Shown here in pieces: positions 26,012 to 34,648 of a DNA stretch of 64,000 nucleotides. The DNA comes from an uncultured Clostridia bacterium (lineage in GTDB: Bacteria; Bacillota; Clostridia; Christensenellales; CAAEEZ01): the NCBI GenBank assembly GCA_934365195.1, contig CAKRNA010000003.1, positions 124,001 through 188,000 of the forward strand, read 5' to 3'. A program made the position numbers and the translations under genes. The notes below the pieces were generated by a model that was not told the origin of the DNA, did not search any database, and worked only from the letters and a program-made list of their open reading frames with translations. Within the stretch, counting starts at the first letter, position 1. Every line of letters starts with the position of its first letter.

Positions 26012-26526
26012 TAGATATCTTCCTTAAAAATAGGCTGATAAACCAAGCCGTCCTCGTTTCTAAAACTCAAAAACAGCGTGATATTATCGCAGTTCAACCT
26101 AATCTTATGCTCCAAACCAACAGAAAATTCGCCCTTGTACTTTGTTTTTCTTGCAACGGTTACGTGCGGAGTAAACAGTTCCTCCACGTTAAACCCGCAT
26201 TTTACAAGTTCCTCTCTTAATGCGCTATGCAAATCTTCCAGCCCCTCGCACTTACCTGTAAGTACCGTGACTTTGCCGTTTTTGAAAGTGGTTAATAAAG
26301 AAACCGTAAACTCGCAAGACTTAGCCCTGCGCTTTACGGTTTTAACACATTCTTTGATTTTTTCAATCTCGCTAGCCTCTACCTCGCCTATAAATTGCAA
26401 GGTTACGTGATAGTTGTTTTTTTTGGTTAGGTCACTTTTTTCGGCGTAATTTTCTATGGTTTTTGCCACCTCAAAAATCTCGTCCTTTTCTTTTTCAGTC
26501 AACTCTACACCCAAAAAAACTCTCAT
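26011..26526 (-). CDS. thpR: RNA 2',3'-cyclic phosphodiesterase (2H family)
   Basis: 171 residues, slightly shorter than the common 180-190. The two catalytic HxT motifs are HVTLQFIGE (about 42-50) and HVTVARK (about 123-129). It opens 2',3'-cyclic phosphate ends of RNA to 2'-phosphates and was first described as a 2'-5' RNA ligase. Both ends overlap neighbours by one base (TAATG), tying it to the lipoprotein and the ZIP gene. Confidence 0.92.
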   Translation of the reverse strand: MRVFLGVELTEKEKDEIFEVAKTIENYAEKSDLTKKNNYHVTLQFIGEVEASEIEKIKECVKTVKRRAKSCEFTVSLLTTFKNGKVTVLTGKCEGLEDLHSALREELVKCGFNVEELFTPHVTVARKTKYKGEFSVGLEHKIRLNCDNITLFLSFRNEDGLVYQPIFKEDI

Positions 26527-28550
26527 TATTTTTTCTTACCCTTCTTGCTAACGTTACCTGCCGTCTTTTTTTCGGTTTTATTTATCGGCATCGGCGTTTT
26601 TGATTTAATTACGAATATCATTACGATGCTTGCAATAGTTAGCGACGTTACTATTACGACAGGCACTACGATATCGTGCACCGTTGTAGCCCTTGGCAAG
26701 CCCCTAGTTGACGAAGTAAGGGTGTAAATAACGGTTTTGCCGTCCTTTAACGTGCCGCAAATGGTTACGTCGTCTAGGTTTGGCTTGTTGATTACAACCT
26801 GTTTAAAGTCATCGTTGAAAAGCCTTGTGCCGCTAATCGTCTTTACGTTGTACGTGCCGTCAATGTTTTTGCACACGTATGCGCCCGTTTTAAATATTAG
26901 TTGCGAATTTTTAGTCGTTGTAAAATCGTCAATTACGGTAGCGTTGCCGTTTTTGTCAAGTTTGTAAACCTTATAAGTTTTCTTAGCGTTCTTTGGATCA
27001 AAATTCTTGGTAGAATCCTTTTTGTCCATCATAACTTCGCCGTTTGGCTTGTGCCACTTTCCGTTTTCGCTGTAAATATCGCTAACTCTTACGTCGGGAT
27101 AGTCCTCAAAGTACAAGTTGTACGCAAGCGCAACCCCACTTATAAACGGAGCAATGTAGTCGTAATCAAAACCAACTATCATCCTGCCGTTTCTGTCGTA
27201 TGCGCCAAACTTTTGATAAGCACTGTAACTATTATCTTGATACAACGTTTTACTCCCTGTCAGTTGCTTTTGGCACACTAAAATTCCGTCGTTATAAAAT
27301 AGGTTTTTGTAGGTTGCGTCCGTCTTTTCAAAAGCAGTACTACCATCGATATTAAGTAGCCTGATGTAACTCCAAGAGTTGTTTGGCGAAAAGCCTTTGC
27401 CGTCTATAAACAACATATAAAGCGGACTCATATCACCAAGCCTATCTTGGTTTAGTTGGAAGTTCTTACCCACCCTACCGGTTAGGGAAGTAACCACCTC
27501 GTTATCTTTGTTTAGGATATATTGATCGCTATAAGCCACCTTGGTATTCGAATCTACCGTAAGCCCGCTTTGAACCAGTTTGTAACCTTTTTTAATAACG
27601 TCGTTAATCGAAACCACCAAATCGCCGAACTGGTTGGTTATTTGCTCGTTCTCGTCAAACAAAATACTAATAAAGTAAGTGTTGCTCTTACCTCTTTTTT
27701 CCTCGGTTTTAGTACTTACGTTGTAGATTATTGCCTCACCGTTGTAGTATTTCCCGCCAAATTCATATTGATAATCGTTTTGGGTTGCCGTGGTTTGATT
27801 AAAGATATAAAACTTGCCATTACCTAAATAACTAACGTACACGTTAGTGCCCTCGTATTCCTTTTGCGGCTTAGTAATTACTTCGGTATTGCTATCCTTC
27901 ACGCTTGGCAACTTATAAAAAGCCACATTTTTTGCGTTAGACACGCTGTTTGTCATCATCAAGTAATCGTCGTACACGTAGGTATTTCCGCTCAAATAAT
28001 AGGTTTGGGTTAAATATCCGTCTAGCCCGTAAATTTCAAGCATGCTGTTATTTTTATATGCAAAAAACTTACTGTTATCGCCAAAAGTTATCACGTCACC
28101 GATAGCCGTCTTATCCTTTTTAAAACTGATTTCTTTCCTTGTTCCGCAGGCAATCACTTTTACGCTAGAAGACGATAACTCCCTGTAGAAAATAAATTCG
28201 TCGGTTTTTACGATATAATTTACTAATATTTCTTTTCCGTCCTTCATACCAAGCACCCATTCGCCGTTTTGATAATCGTAAACAGCGTATATAGCATCCC
28301 TTGTATTGTCCTTTGTGTTGTCCTTTTTAACAACCACCCAAGGTCTATTCGTAAAGAACGGGTTTGTAACCACGCCGTATCCAACGCTGTAACCTTGAGG
28401 GATTTCGCCCTCTTTATTAGCACCGTCAAACTCGGTTAAAGTGGCGTGATTTACGTACACGTCGCTAAGCCTTACGTTACCGGTACAGCCGGTAAAAACC
28501 ACCGTAACGGCTACTATTAAGCAAACTAAAAGCAATAATTTCTTTTTCAT
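26526..28550 (-). CDS. Large lipoprotein with WG-like repeats and C-terminal membrane anchor
   Basis: 674 residues from the ATG at 28550, which has GAGG upstream; an earlier in-frame start would add 11 residues before the signal peptide and is unlikely. The signal peptide ends VFTGC (Cys 22). The exposed part is beta-rich; a segment near residue 460 (FGAYDRNGRMIVGFDYDYIA) resembles a WG/KWG-type repeat, with weaker echoes elsewhere. A second membrane helix lies near the C-terminus (about 630-655), followed by a Lys-rich tail, so the domain is tethered at both ends. It heads the operon with thpR, ZIP and sua5. Function not recognised. Confidence 0.75.
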   Translation of the reverse strand: MKKKLLLLVCLIVAVTVVFTGCTGNVRLSDVYVNHATLTEFDGANKEGEIPQGYSVGYGVVTNPFFTNRPWVVVKKDNTKDNTRDAIYAVYDYQNGEWVLGMKDGKEILVNYIVKTDEFIFYRELSSSSVKVIACGTRKEISFKKDKTAIGDVITFGDNSKFFAYKNNSMLEIYGLDGYLTQTYYLSGNTYVYDDYLMMTNSVSNAKNVAFYKLPSVKDSNTEVITKPQKEYEGTNVYVSYLGNGKFYIFNQTTATQNDYQYEFGGKYYNGEAIIYNVSTKTEEKRGKSNTYFISILFDENEQITNQFGDLVVSINDVIKKGYKLVQSGLTVDSNTKVAYSDQYILNKDNEVVTSLTGRVGKNFQLNQDRLGDMSPLYMLFIDGKGFSPNNSWSYIRLLNIDGSTAFEKTDATYKNLFYNDGILVCQKQLTGSKTLYQDNSYSAYQKFGAYDRNGRMIVGFDYDYIAPFISGVALAYNLYFEDYPDVRVSDIYSENGKWHKPNGEVMMDKKDSTKNFDPKNAKKTYKVYKLDKNGNATVIDDFTTTKNSQLIFKTGAYVCKNIDGTYNVKTISGTRLFNDDFKQVVINKPNLDDVTICGTLKDGKTVIYTLTSSTRGLPRATTVHDIVVPVVIVTSLTIASIVMIFVIKSKTPMPINKTEKKTAGNVSKKGKKK

Positions 28551-28723
28551 ATTTCCTCGTAAAAGTAGATAACTATTAAACAAGATATAATTTTATCATA
28601 AATATATAACTGTGTCAATATATCCCGCCCCTTGCCCACGAGGTTTTACTAGGCTTTTTCGTTATTTTTTTCCTACTTATTTTTACTAGGCTTTACCGTA
28701 AAACCTTTAATTGCGGCTTAAAT

Positions 28724-28752
28724 AAAAAGAGCCCGACTACGTATCGAACTCT
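28724..28752 (-). terminator. Intrinsic terminator of corA
   Basis: On the minus strand AGAGTTCGA pairs with TCGGGCTCT (two G-U pairs), followed by a T run, 15 bases past the corA stop. Confidence 0.82.
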
Positions 28753-28767
28753 GCTTGTTTTGTGATT

Positions 28768-29736
28768 TTATTTTTTCCTAAACTTCTTTTTCTTAAACAG
28801 GAATATGCCCGCTATCACGGTGATAACCACAGATATTGCAGTCAGTATCCAGAAGCCTGCGGGGTTATTTTGCCACGGTACAGGCGTGTTCATACCCCAC
28901 AAAGAGTAAATCAAAGTAGGTATTGCCAAAATAACCGTGTAAATCGTAAGTTTTTTCATCACGTCGTTTAGGTTGTTGTTGATAATGTTCGCAAAAGCCT
29001 CGGTGGTACTTTTCAAAATGTCTGAATAAATGCGACACATTTCCATTGCTTGCCTATTCTCGATACCAACGTCCTCCCACAAGTCTTGGTCGTCCTCGTA
29101 GAAGTTTTTTGCCTCCACTCTTGCCAGTTTTTCAATAACGGCGTTGTTGCTACGAAGTGAAGTAGAGAAGTAAACCAAGGAATTTTCAAGGTCAAGTAAT
29201 TGCACTAATAAGTCGTTACTCATAGTGTTGTAAAGATCGGCTTGAATTCTTTGGCTGGCTTTGTCTATTTGACGCAAATATTGCAAGAACTTAGTACTTG
29301 CTCCGTACAAAAGTTGCAGCAAAAATCTAGTTTTGAAGTTGGTATCAAAACTCTTTACCCTGCCCGTTGCAAAGTCGTTAAGTAGGACGGTTCTTTTTAG
29401 GCAAACGGTGACAATCGTGCTTGCGTTGTACATAACGCCCAGCGGTATAGAAATATAGGAATAGTAGTTTTCCTCTTCCTCTATCGTAGGGATATCAAAA
29501 AGTGTCAAAAGCCAGTCCTCGTCCCTGTCGATACGAGCCATCTCCTCATCGTCTAGCGCTGCCTTAATCATCTCTTCTGGCGTGCCTATTTTTTCGCAAA
29601 CAAATTCTATCTCCTTATCGGTAGGGTTGGTCATGTGTATCCATTTTCCCTTTGCATCAAAAGACTCGTCTATCGCCTCAGGATTGATAGACTTCAAAAA
29701 CTTTGTTTGTGGATCTGTGTAAAAGATTTGAAACAT
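28768..29736 (-). CDS. corA: CorA-family magnesium transporter
   Basis: 322 residues, normal for CorA. A large soluble N-terminal domain (about 1-255) is followed by two transmembrane helices; the first ends with the selectivity signature YSLWGMN (about 284-290) and the loop TPVPW follows. The C-terminus KKKKFRKK is the usual basic tail. CorA pentamers let Mg2+ (also Co2+, Ni2+) into the cell down the membrane potential. The gene is monocistronic with its own promoter, an unusual 128-base leader and a terminator. Confidence 0.93.
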   Translation of the reverse strand: MFQIFYTDPQTKFLKSINPEAIDESFDAKGKWIHMTNPTDKEIEFVCEKIGTPEEMIKAALDDEEMARIDRDEDWLLTLFDIPTIEEEENYYSYISIPLGVMYNASTIVTVCLKRTVLLNDFATGRVKSFDTNFKTRFLLQLLYGASTKFLQYLRQIDKASQRIQADLYNTMSNDLLVQLLDLENSLVYFSTSLRSNNAVIEKLARVEAKNFYEDDQDLWEDVGIENRQAMEMCRIYSDILKSTTEAFANIINNNLNDVMKKLTIYTVILAIPTLIYSLWGMNTPVPWQNNPAGFWILTAISVVITVIAGIFLFKKKKFRKK

Positions 29737-29864
29737 CTTACTTACCTCCTCGTCCTCATAACGCCTAGTAAGTAAGAAAAAATACTAAAAACGTTATGAA
29801 CCTTAAATATTGAAATTGCAACTTAAAGGGTCTGCGTCCATTTTTACCTCAATTAAAAATTAGT
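29737..29864 (-). promoter_or_regulatory. corA leader with interleaved inverted repeats over the ribosome binding site
   Basis: In the minus-strand RNA, TCATAACG (29799-29792) is complementary to CGTTATGA (29763-29756), and CTTACTTAC (29776-29768) to GTAAGTAAG (29745-29737). The two pairs interleave, giving an H-type pseudoknot with loops of 15, 4 and 10 bases. The second pair covers the last base of the AGGAGG Shine-Dalgarno site and runs up to the ATG. An A/U-rich hairpin (CCTTTAA...TTTAAGG, one mismatch) precedes it at about 29803-29831. It does not look like the M-box Mg2+ riboswitch. A role in sensing Mg2+ or temperature at translation is inference. Confidence 0.6.
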
Positions 29865-29870
29865 ACATAT

Positions 29871-29900
29871 ATTCTAACATATTTGAAAAACGTAATGCAA
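29871..29900 (-). promoter_or_regulatory. Candidate corA promoter
   Basis: On the minus strand TTGCAT (29895-29900), 18 bases, TAGAAT (29871-29876). Transcription would begin near 29864. The remaining upstream sequence, 29901-30090, is AT-rich with no gene seen. Confidence 0.5.
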
Positions 29901-30090
29901 CCAAAAAGCACCTTATTTTGCGATTAAAAAGTTTTTTACCTTTAAAACCGCAATTTTTGTTTGCCTCGGCTATTTTTTACCTGCAAAAGCCACCAAAGTA
30001 TATTATGCTGCGGCTATTTATAAACTTGCTTTTTCAGTAAACTTTTAGTAGTTTTTTCTTAATTTTCCCCGCAAATTCACGGTTTTATAC

Positions 30091-30116
30091 AAAAAAAGGA
30101 GCGTTTCCGCTCCTTT
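30091..30116 (-). terminator. Intrinsic terminator of the acidic-tail membrane protein gene
   Basis: On the minus strand AAAGGAGCG and CGCTCCTTT form a perfect 9-bp stem with a GAAA tetraloop and a T run. Confidence 0.92.
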
Positions 30117-30126
30117 GATATTTCGA

Positions 30127-31200
30127 TTAAACTATTTGCTTTTTAATCTTCATTGCGCACTCTTTTAGTTTTTCTCTTTCAACCTTGTTTTCACACTTAT
30201 TGCTTGCGGCAATTAGCATCTTTGCAAGACCTATGTAAGTTGCCTTATTTGACTTCTTACTAATAGCCGTATCAACTAGCAGAGAGATTTTGTTTAGTTT
30301 CTCCATCATTTCAGGGTTTACTTCCTCGCTTGCCACAGTAGGCTCTGCCTCGGTGGTGTCCTCTACAAACTCAGGCTCTTCAACCGATTCAACTTGTTCT
30401 TCAATGGTTTCAGGCTCAATGGTTTCAGGCTCTGTAGTTTCAGTCGTTTCAGCGATTTCAGTTTCAGTCGTTTCAGACTCAGCGGTTTCGGTAGCGTCGC
30501 TAACAACTACTGACGGCTCTTCCTCTGCACTCTTTACTTCTTCGTAGTTTTCAACCTCAAAATCTTGGTACAAGTTTGCGTAAGCGTCTAGTCTTTCTTG
30601 CATTTTGTAGAACTTCTCAACTGCGCCGTTATCTGCAAGCGAGAACACGCCGTTTATGATAAAGTCGCAAATAATTGCCGTAACTGCAAGCAATGCAAGA
30701 CCCGGAATAATACGAATAGGTTGGCTAAAATTGTTTATGTAGTGCAAGTTGTAACCAAGTGCGGCAAGCACGATAAAACCGCAACCGTATCTAAAAGCAA
30801 GAATCCTGCTACGGCTAATGCCCCTACCTACTCTGTGCCTCGTTAAGCATTGCGAATAAGTGATGTAGTCGCTAGGGAAACCGTACCCTTCGTTAAGGAA
30901 AGCCTGCCAGCCGTTACGCATACATTTTACGCAATGTTTACCAAAACATTTACCGGTAAAATACTCTACGTTTTCTTTATTTATTTCTTTGTATTTTTTG
31001 ATAAACTTATTTACCTTATTACAATCTTTACTTATCCTTGTAGTGTAACAAAAGGACTTAGAGATAAGTACTACTATCGCCCAAGCGATAATAAGCAAAA
31101 ATGCTAACGCATAAATAACCGTATAATCCACTTCGATAAATTTATGCATATTAGAATATACCATATTATAGATGGATTTCAAGAAACTTTCGAAAGTCAT
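30127..31200 (-). CDS. Hypothetical membrane protein with Glu/Thr-rich low-complexity segment
   Basis: 357 residues from ATG at 31200, chosen for the GGAGG site just upstream; the longer frame adds 22 residues without a ribosome site. One transmembrane helix lies near 24-45, a Cys-containing soluble part (FGKHCVKCMRNGW) follows, then two or three helices (about 140-190). Residues about 235-300 are a Glu/Thr/Pro/Val low-complexity stretch (ETTETTEPETIEPETIEE), encoded by six GTTTCAG units on the plus strand (30407-30476). The last about 65 residues are basic and helical. I do not recognise the family. It is monocistronic, just downstream of addA. Confidence 0.65.
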   Translation of the reverse strand: MTFESFLKSIYNMVYSNMHKFIEVDYTVIYALAFLLIIAWAIVVLISKSFCYTTRISKDCNKVNKFIKKYKEINKENVEYFTGKCFGKHCVKCMRNGWQAFLNEGYGFPSDYITYSQCLTRHRVGRGISRSRILAFRYGCGFIVLAALGYNLHYINNFSQPIRIIPGLALLAVTAIICDFIINGVFSLADNGAVEKFYKMQERLDAYANLYQDFEVENYEEVKSAEEEPSVVVSDATETAESETTETEIAETTETTEPETIEPETIEEQVESVEEPEFVEDTTEAEPTVASEEVNPEMMEKLNKISLLVDTAISKKSNKATYIGLAKMLIAASNKCENKVEREKLKECAMKIKKQIV

Positions 31201-31321
31201 AACTCCTCCACATTGTATAATATTATAGCACAATAAAAAAAATTTGCAACAATAATATTTAACCAAATGACTTTTATCGTGCTATTACGCCATATTAACT
31301 CCTTTTTATAGTGGTTTTTGG

Positions 31322-34300
31322 CTATAACTCTATTTCCGTGCCTCTTTTTAGGTTAACTATGACTTTTTTGTCTATTTCTGCATTAAACAGGGTTTTATAT
31401 GCCGTTTCGTACACATAAAACTGCTTTTCGTAAGTTTTACGTAGTTCATCATCGGATTTTGACGAATATTTGTAGTCCACTAGCACCGTTTTTTCGCCCT
31501 CGATAACAAGGTCCATCTCACCCTGAACAATTACGTCGTCACAGGATGAAAAACCCACCTTGTCCGCCCCGATTTTGATTAAAAACTCCTTTTCTCTTAG
31601 GCAATTATACTTGCTTGCGTACTTAATAATGCCTAGGTTCAGCACCTTTGCAATCACGGTTTCGTCCACTGCTTTTCTTTCTTCAAGCGGTAAAATTCCA
31701 GCCTCCGTCATCTTGTCCAGTTCGGCTTTCACCTCGCTAATAGTAGACACGGAAAAATCGATATTTTCCATAACTTTGTGGTATATCACGCCCGTTTTTG
31801 CCGCCTTGCTCTCCTCGGTGATTTTGTACTGGTCGGCATCGCTACTTACCGTGCTATTTATAGAAGTTGCGGAGTGTACGAACGGCATTTTGGTTGCTTC
31901 AAGGTAAGGATACCGATAACCGAAAGTGTTTTTTACCATATCTACAAGCGCCTTGTCGCCTTTTCCAAAATAGGTTTCTTCTTCCTCTTTAAAAGTTTCT
32001 ACGTCTTCGTCCGCACTTACGTAAGTTACGGTTTTTGCCACCTCTTCGTCGCTGTCAATTACACACTTTAACATATCATAATAAGAGCCTGCCTGCTCCA
32101 CAACGAACATTTTTTTATGGTTTGCTTTGGCAAGTAAGTACAATTTATTTTTAGCCCTAGTTAGCGCCACGTAAAACAGCCTAATATCCTCCATAAAGCG
32201 CTTGTTATTTAGGTATAACCCCACCGCTTGCCTTCCTAACGAATCTTTTTTTATATACCTTGCGTGGTCGTAGTAGTATATTCCCATACCCACGTCGCTG
32301 CTGTACAAAAACTCGCCGCTAGAATCCTTGTTGTTGAACTTTCCGTTAAGTTCAGGCAAAAATACGACCGGGAACTCTAAGCCCTTGGACTTATGGATAG
32401 TCATCACCTGCACCGCATTTTTGTTTTGGGAAGAAACGGTTTTCGGCTTTATCTCGCCGGTTTTCACGTACTCGAGATAATCCACGATATCGCTTAGGTT
32501 TTTGTTGCTTTGCAAGTCCAAAATATAGTCGTTAAGGTTGTTTAACCTTGCCTCGCCGTCCTTTAAGGAAAGCACATACTCGTCGTAGCCCTCGCTTAGT
32601 AAATTCCTAAGTAAAGTCGGCACGCTTTTAAAAGACGAGGTAAACCTAATCGTATCGAGTAGCCTTAAAGTTTTTTGAATTTTACTTGCTATTTCGTCGG
32701 TCTTTTCGCTTGCGTACTTGCAAATCGAATTGTACAAATCGCCTTGCGGATAACCTATCCTAACCATTGCAAGTTCTTGCTCGGTCATTTTGCCAAAAAA
32801 GGACAGCAAAACGGTTGCTAGCGGTTTGTCTTGCCTTGCGTTTAGTGATAGCGACAACACGCTACTAAGTAGGTTTATATCTTCCAGCGAATTTTTCTCG
32901 TCAAAATCGATAATATTAAGCGGAATATACTTTGCAAGATATTCCAAAATAGGCTCTAATTTCGGCCTACTGCTAGTCAAAATCGCAATATCTTTGTACT
33001 TACATTTTTGCCCGTTTATTTCGTAACTACCTACAAGTCTATTTATTTCGTCAAGGATATATTTTGCCTCCCTGATTTCTGCAGGCTCGCTCTCGACTAT
33101 CGTTTCTTCGAGCGGATTGTACACACCGTTGCTTTTAGTAGGTTTTTCTTTCTCGGGCTGTTCGATTAGCACGATTTTGCAATCATTATTTATTTCTAAT
33201 TTTTCCTTTATCGTGCCAGGTCTATTTAGCCTACTCGTCCCCTTGTAGTCCACCATAGAGGTTCTCTCGGTCATAATCCTATCGAAAATCCTGTTTACAA
33301 AATCGATAATTTCCTCGCTACTTCTAAAATTACAGTTTAGGTCGATAACAGTTCCCTCGCCCGTTTTCTTATAACTATCGTAACGGCCTTTTATAATCTT
33401 AGGATCACACAACCTAAAACCGTAAATGCTCTGTTTTAGGTCGCCGACGTAAAACCTTTCGTCGCCTGCAATCTTTTCGATAATATACTCTTGCACGGGG
33501 TTCGTGTCTTGGTATTCGTCCACAAACACCGCATCGTACCTACCCTTTATTTCCTTTACAAGTTCGTCGTTTTTAAGAATTTCAAGGGCGTAGGTTTCAA
33601 GGTCGTTAAAGTCCTGCTTGCCGTTTTTTGCCTTTAAAGATACGTACTCGTCTGAAAACACGCCTGTAAATTTTACAAGGCTATCAAGCACTTTTTTGGT
33701 ATGAAAATACTCTTCAATAGAAGCGTCATACGGGTACAAACTTTTAAGTTTGTTCACCGCATTTGTAAGCACTTTCTTTGCCGTTTCTAGCGTACTTACA
33801 ACTTCCACGTCGTCCTTTGTATTTGACTTTTTAAACCGCTTTGTAATTTTAAATTCGTTTGCGTAGTTTACCAGTTCTTCAAGGCAGGAAGATTTTCTAA
33901 GTGGTTGCATTTGCTCCACCATTTCCTCTGCTACGTCCACGTTGTCTATTAATTCTTTTCTAACCGACTCGATAATAGCGCTTGCTAGTCTAATTTGCTT
34001 TTCGGCGTCTTCCTTAATTATGTTACCAAGGCTGTCGATACCCTCTTTTGTGAACATAAACGCCACTTGATTAGTCAAAAATGCACCGTCAACTTGCGTT
34101 TTTGCATTTTCGTGTATCTTTTTTACAATCCCGTAAAACTCGTCGTACGTACGATTTTTAGTAAGCACGTTCACAAGAAGGTTAAGGTCTATATCCGAGT
34201 TTTCAATATCGGATATTTTCTCGATTGCGCTATCGAACGCCCTTTTTTTGTAAAGTTCCACTTCCATCTCGTTTAGGATATCGAACACCGGATCAATGCC

Positions 34301-34648
34301 AAGATAATCAAAATGAGTCCTTGCAATCTCCAAGCAAAAACTGTGTATCGTGCTAATTTGACTAAACGGCATAAGGGCGATTTGCTCCCTAATTAGTTTT
34401 GCGTTTTCGCCGCCCTCTTTTGTAACCTCAATTAGTTTTGACGTGATTTTTGCCTTCATTTCGCTACTTGCAAGTTCAGTAAAAGTCAGCACCAACATTC
34501 TGTTTATCGGCACGTGTTTTTTTATGATATTATTCAGCACCCTTTCAACGAGCACGGTAGTTTTTCCGCTACCTGCCGACGCCGATATAAGTATATTTCC
34601 GTTTTTCTCTATTGCCAGTTTTTGTTCCGGCGTGTAATTAACGTTCAT
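31322..34648 (-). CDS. addA: ATP-dependent helicase/nuclease subunit A
   Basis: 1108 residues, somewhat shorter than the about 1230 of Bacillus subtilis. It is the UvrD-like 3'-5' helicase plus nuclease of AddAB, which resects double-strand breaks up to a Chi site for RecA. Walker A is SASAGSGKTT (about 17-26), FVDEYQDTNPVQ is motif II, and VMTIHKSKGLEFPVV (about 745) motif V. The C-terminal RecB-type nuclease keeps the Asp and Lys of LVDYKYSSKSDDEL (about 1060). It overlaps addB by 11 bases, matching the one-to-one complex. Confidence 0.96.
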   Translation of the reverse strand: MNVNYTPEQKLAIEKNGNILISASAGSGKTTVLVERVLNNIIKKHVPINRMLVLTFTELASSEMKAKITSKLIEVTKEGGENAKLIREQIALMPFSQISTIHSFCLEIARTHFDYLGIDPVFDILNEMEVELYKKRAFDSAIEKISDIENSDIDLNLLVNVLTKNRTYDEFYGIVKKIHENAKTQVDGAFLTNQVAFMFTKEGIDSLGNIIKEDAEKQIRLASAIIESVRKELIDNVDVAEEMVEQMQPLRKSSCLEELVNYANEFKITKRFKKSNTKDDVEVVSTLETAKKVLTNAVNKLKSLYPYDASIEEYFHTKKVLDSLVKFTGVFSDEYVSLKAKNGKQDFNDLETYALEILKNDELVKEIKGRYDAVFVDEYQDTNPVQEYIIEKIAGDERFYVGDLKQSIYGFRLCDPKIIKGRYDSYKKTGEGTVIDLNCNFRSSEEIIDFVNRIFDRIMTERTSMVDYKGTSRLNRPGTIKEKLEINNDCKIVLIEQPEKEKPTKSNGVYNPLEETIVESEPAEIREAKYILDEINRLVGSYEINGQKCKYKDIAILTSSRPKLEPILEYLAKYIPLNIIDFDEKNSLEDINLLSSVLSLSLNARQDKPLATVLLSFFGKMTEQELAMVRIGYPQGDLYNSICKYASEKTDEIASKIQKTLRLLDTIRFTSSFKSVPTLLRNLLSEGYDEYVLSLKDGEARLNNLNDYILDLQSNKNLSDIVDYLEYVKTGEIKPKTVSSQNKNAVQVMTIHKSKGLEFPVVFLPELNGKFNNKDSSGEFLYSSDVGMGIYYYDHARYIKKDSLGRQAVGLYLNNKRFMEDIRLFYVALTRAKNKLYLLAKANHKKMFVVEQAGSYYDMLKCVIDSDEEVAKTVTYVSADEDVETFKEEEETYFGKGDKALVDMVKNTFGYRYPYLEATKMPFVHSATSINSTVSSDADQYKITEESKAAKTGVIYHKVMENIDFSVSTISEVKAELDKMTEAGILPLEERKAVDETVIAKVLNLGIIKYASKYNCLREKEFLIKIGADKVGFSSCDDVIVQGEMDLVIEGEKTVLVDYKYSSKSDDELRKTYEKQFYVYETAYKTLFNAEIDKKVIVNLKRGTEIEL

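Noticed and set aside
29737..29870. M-box magnesium riboswitch before corA
   Set aside because: The conserved M-box core was not found and the leader is shorter than usual; the pseudoknot-forming repeats are a different arrangement.
30290..30547. 85-codon Ser/Val-rich plus-strand ORF
   Set aside because: It is the antisense shadow of the Glu/Thr-rich segment of the membrane protein gene.
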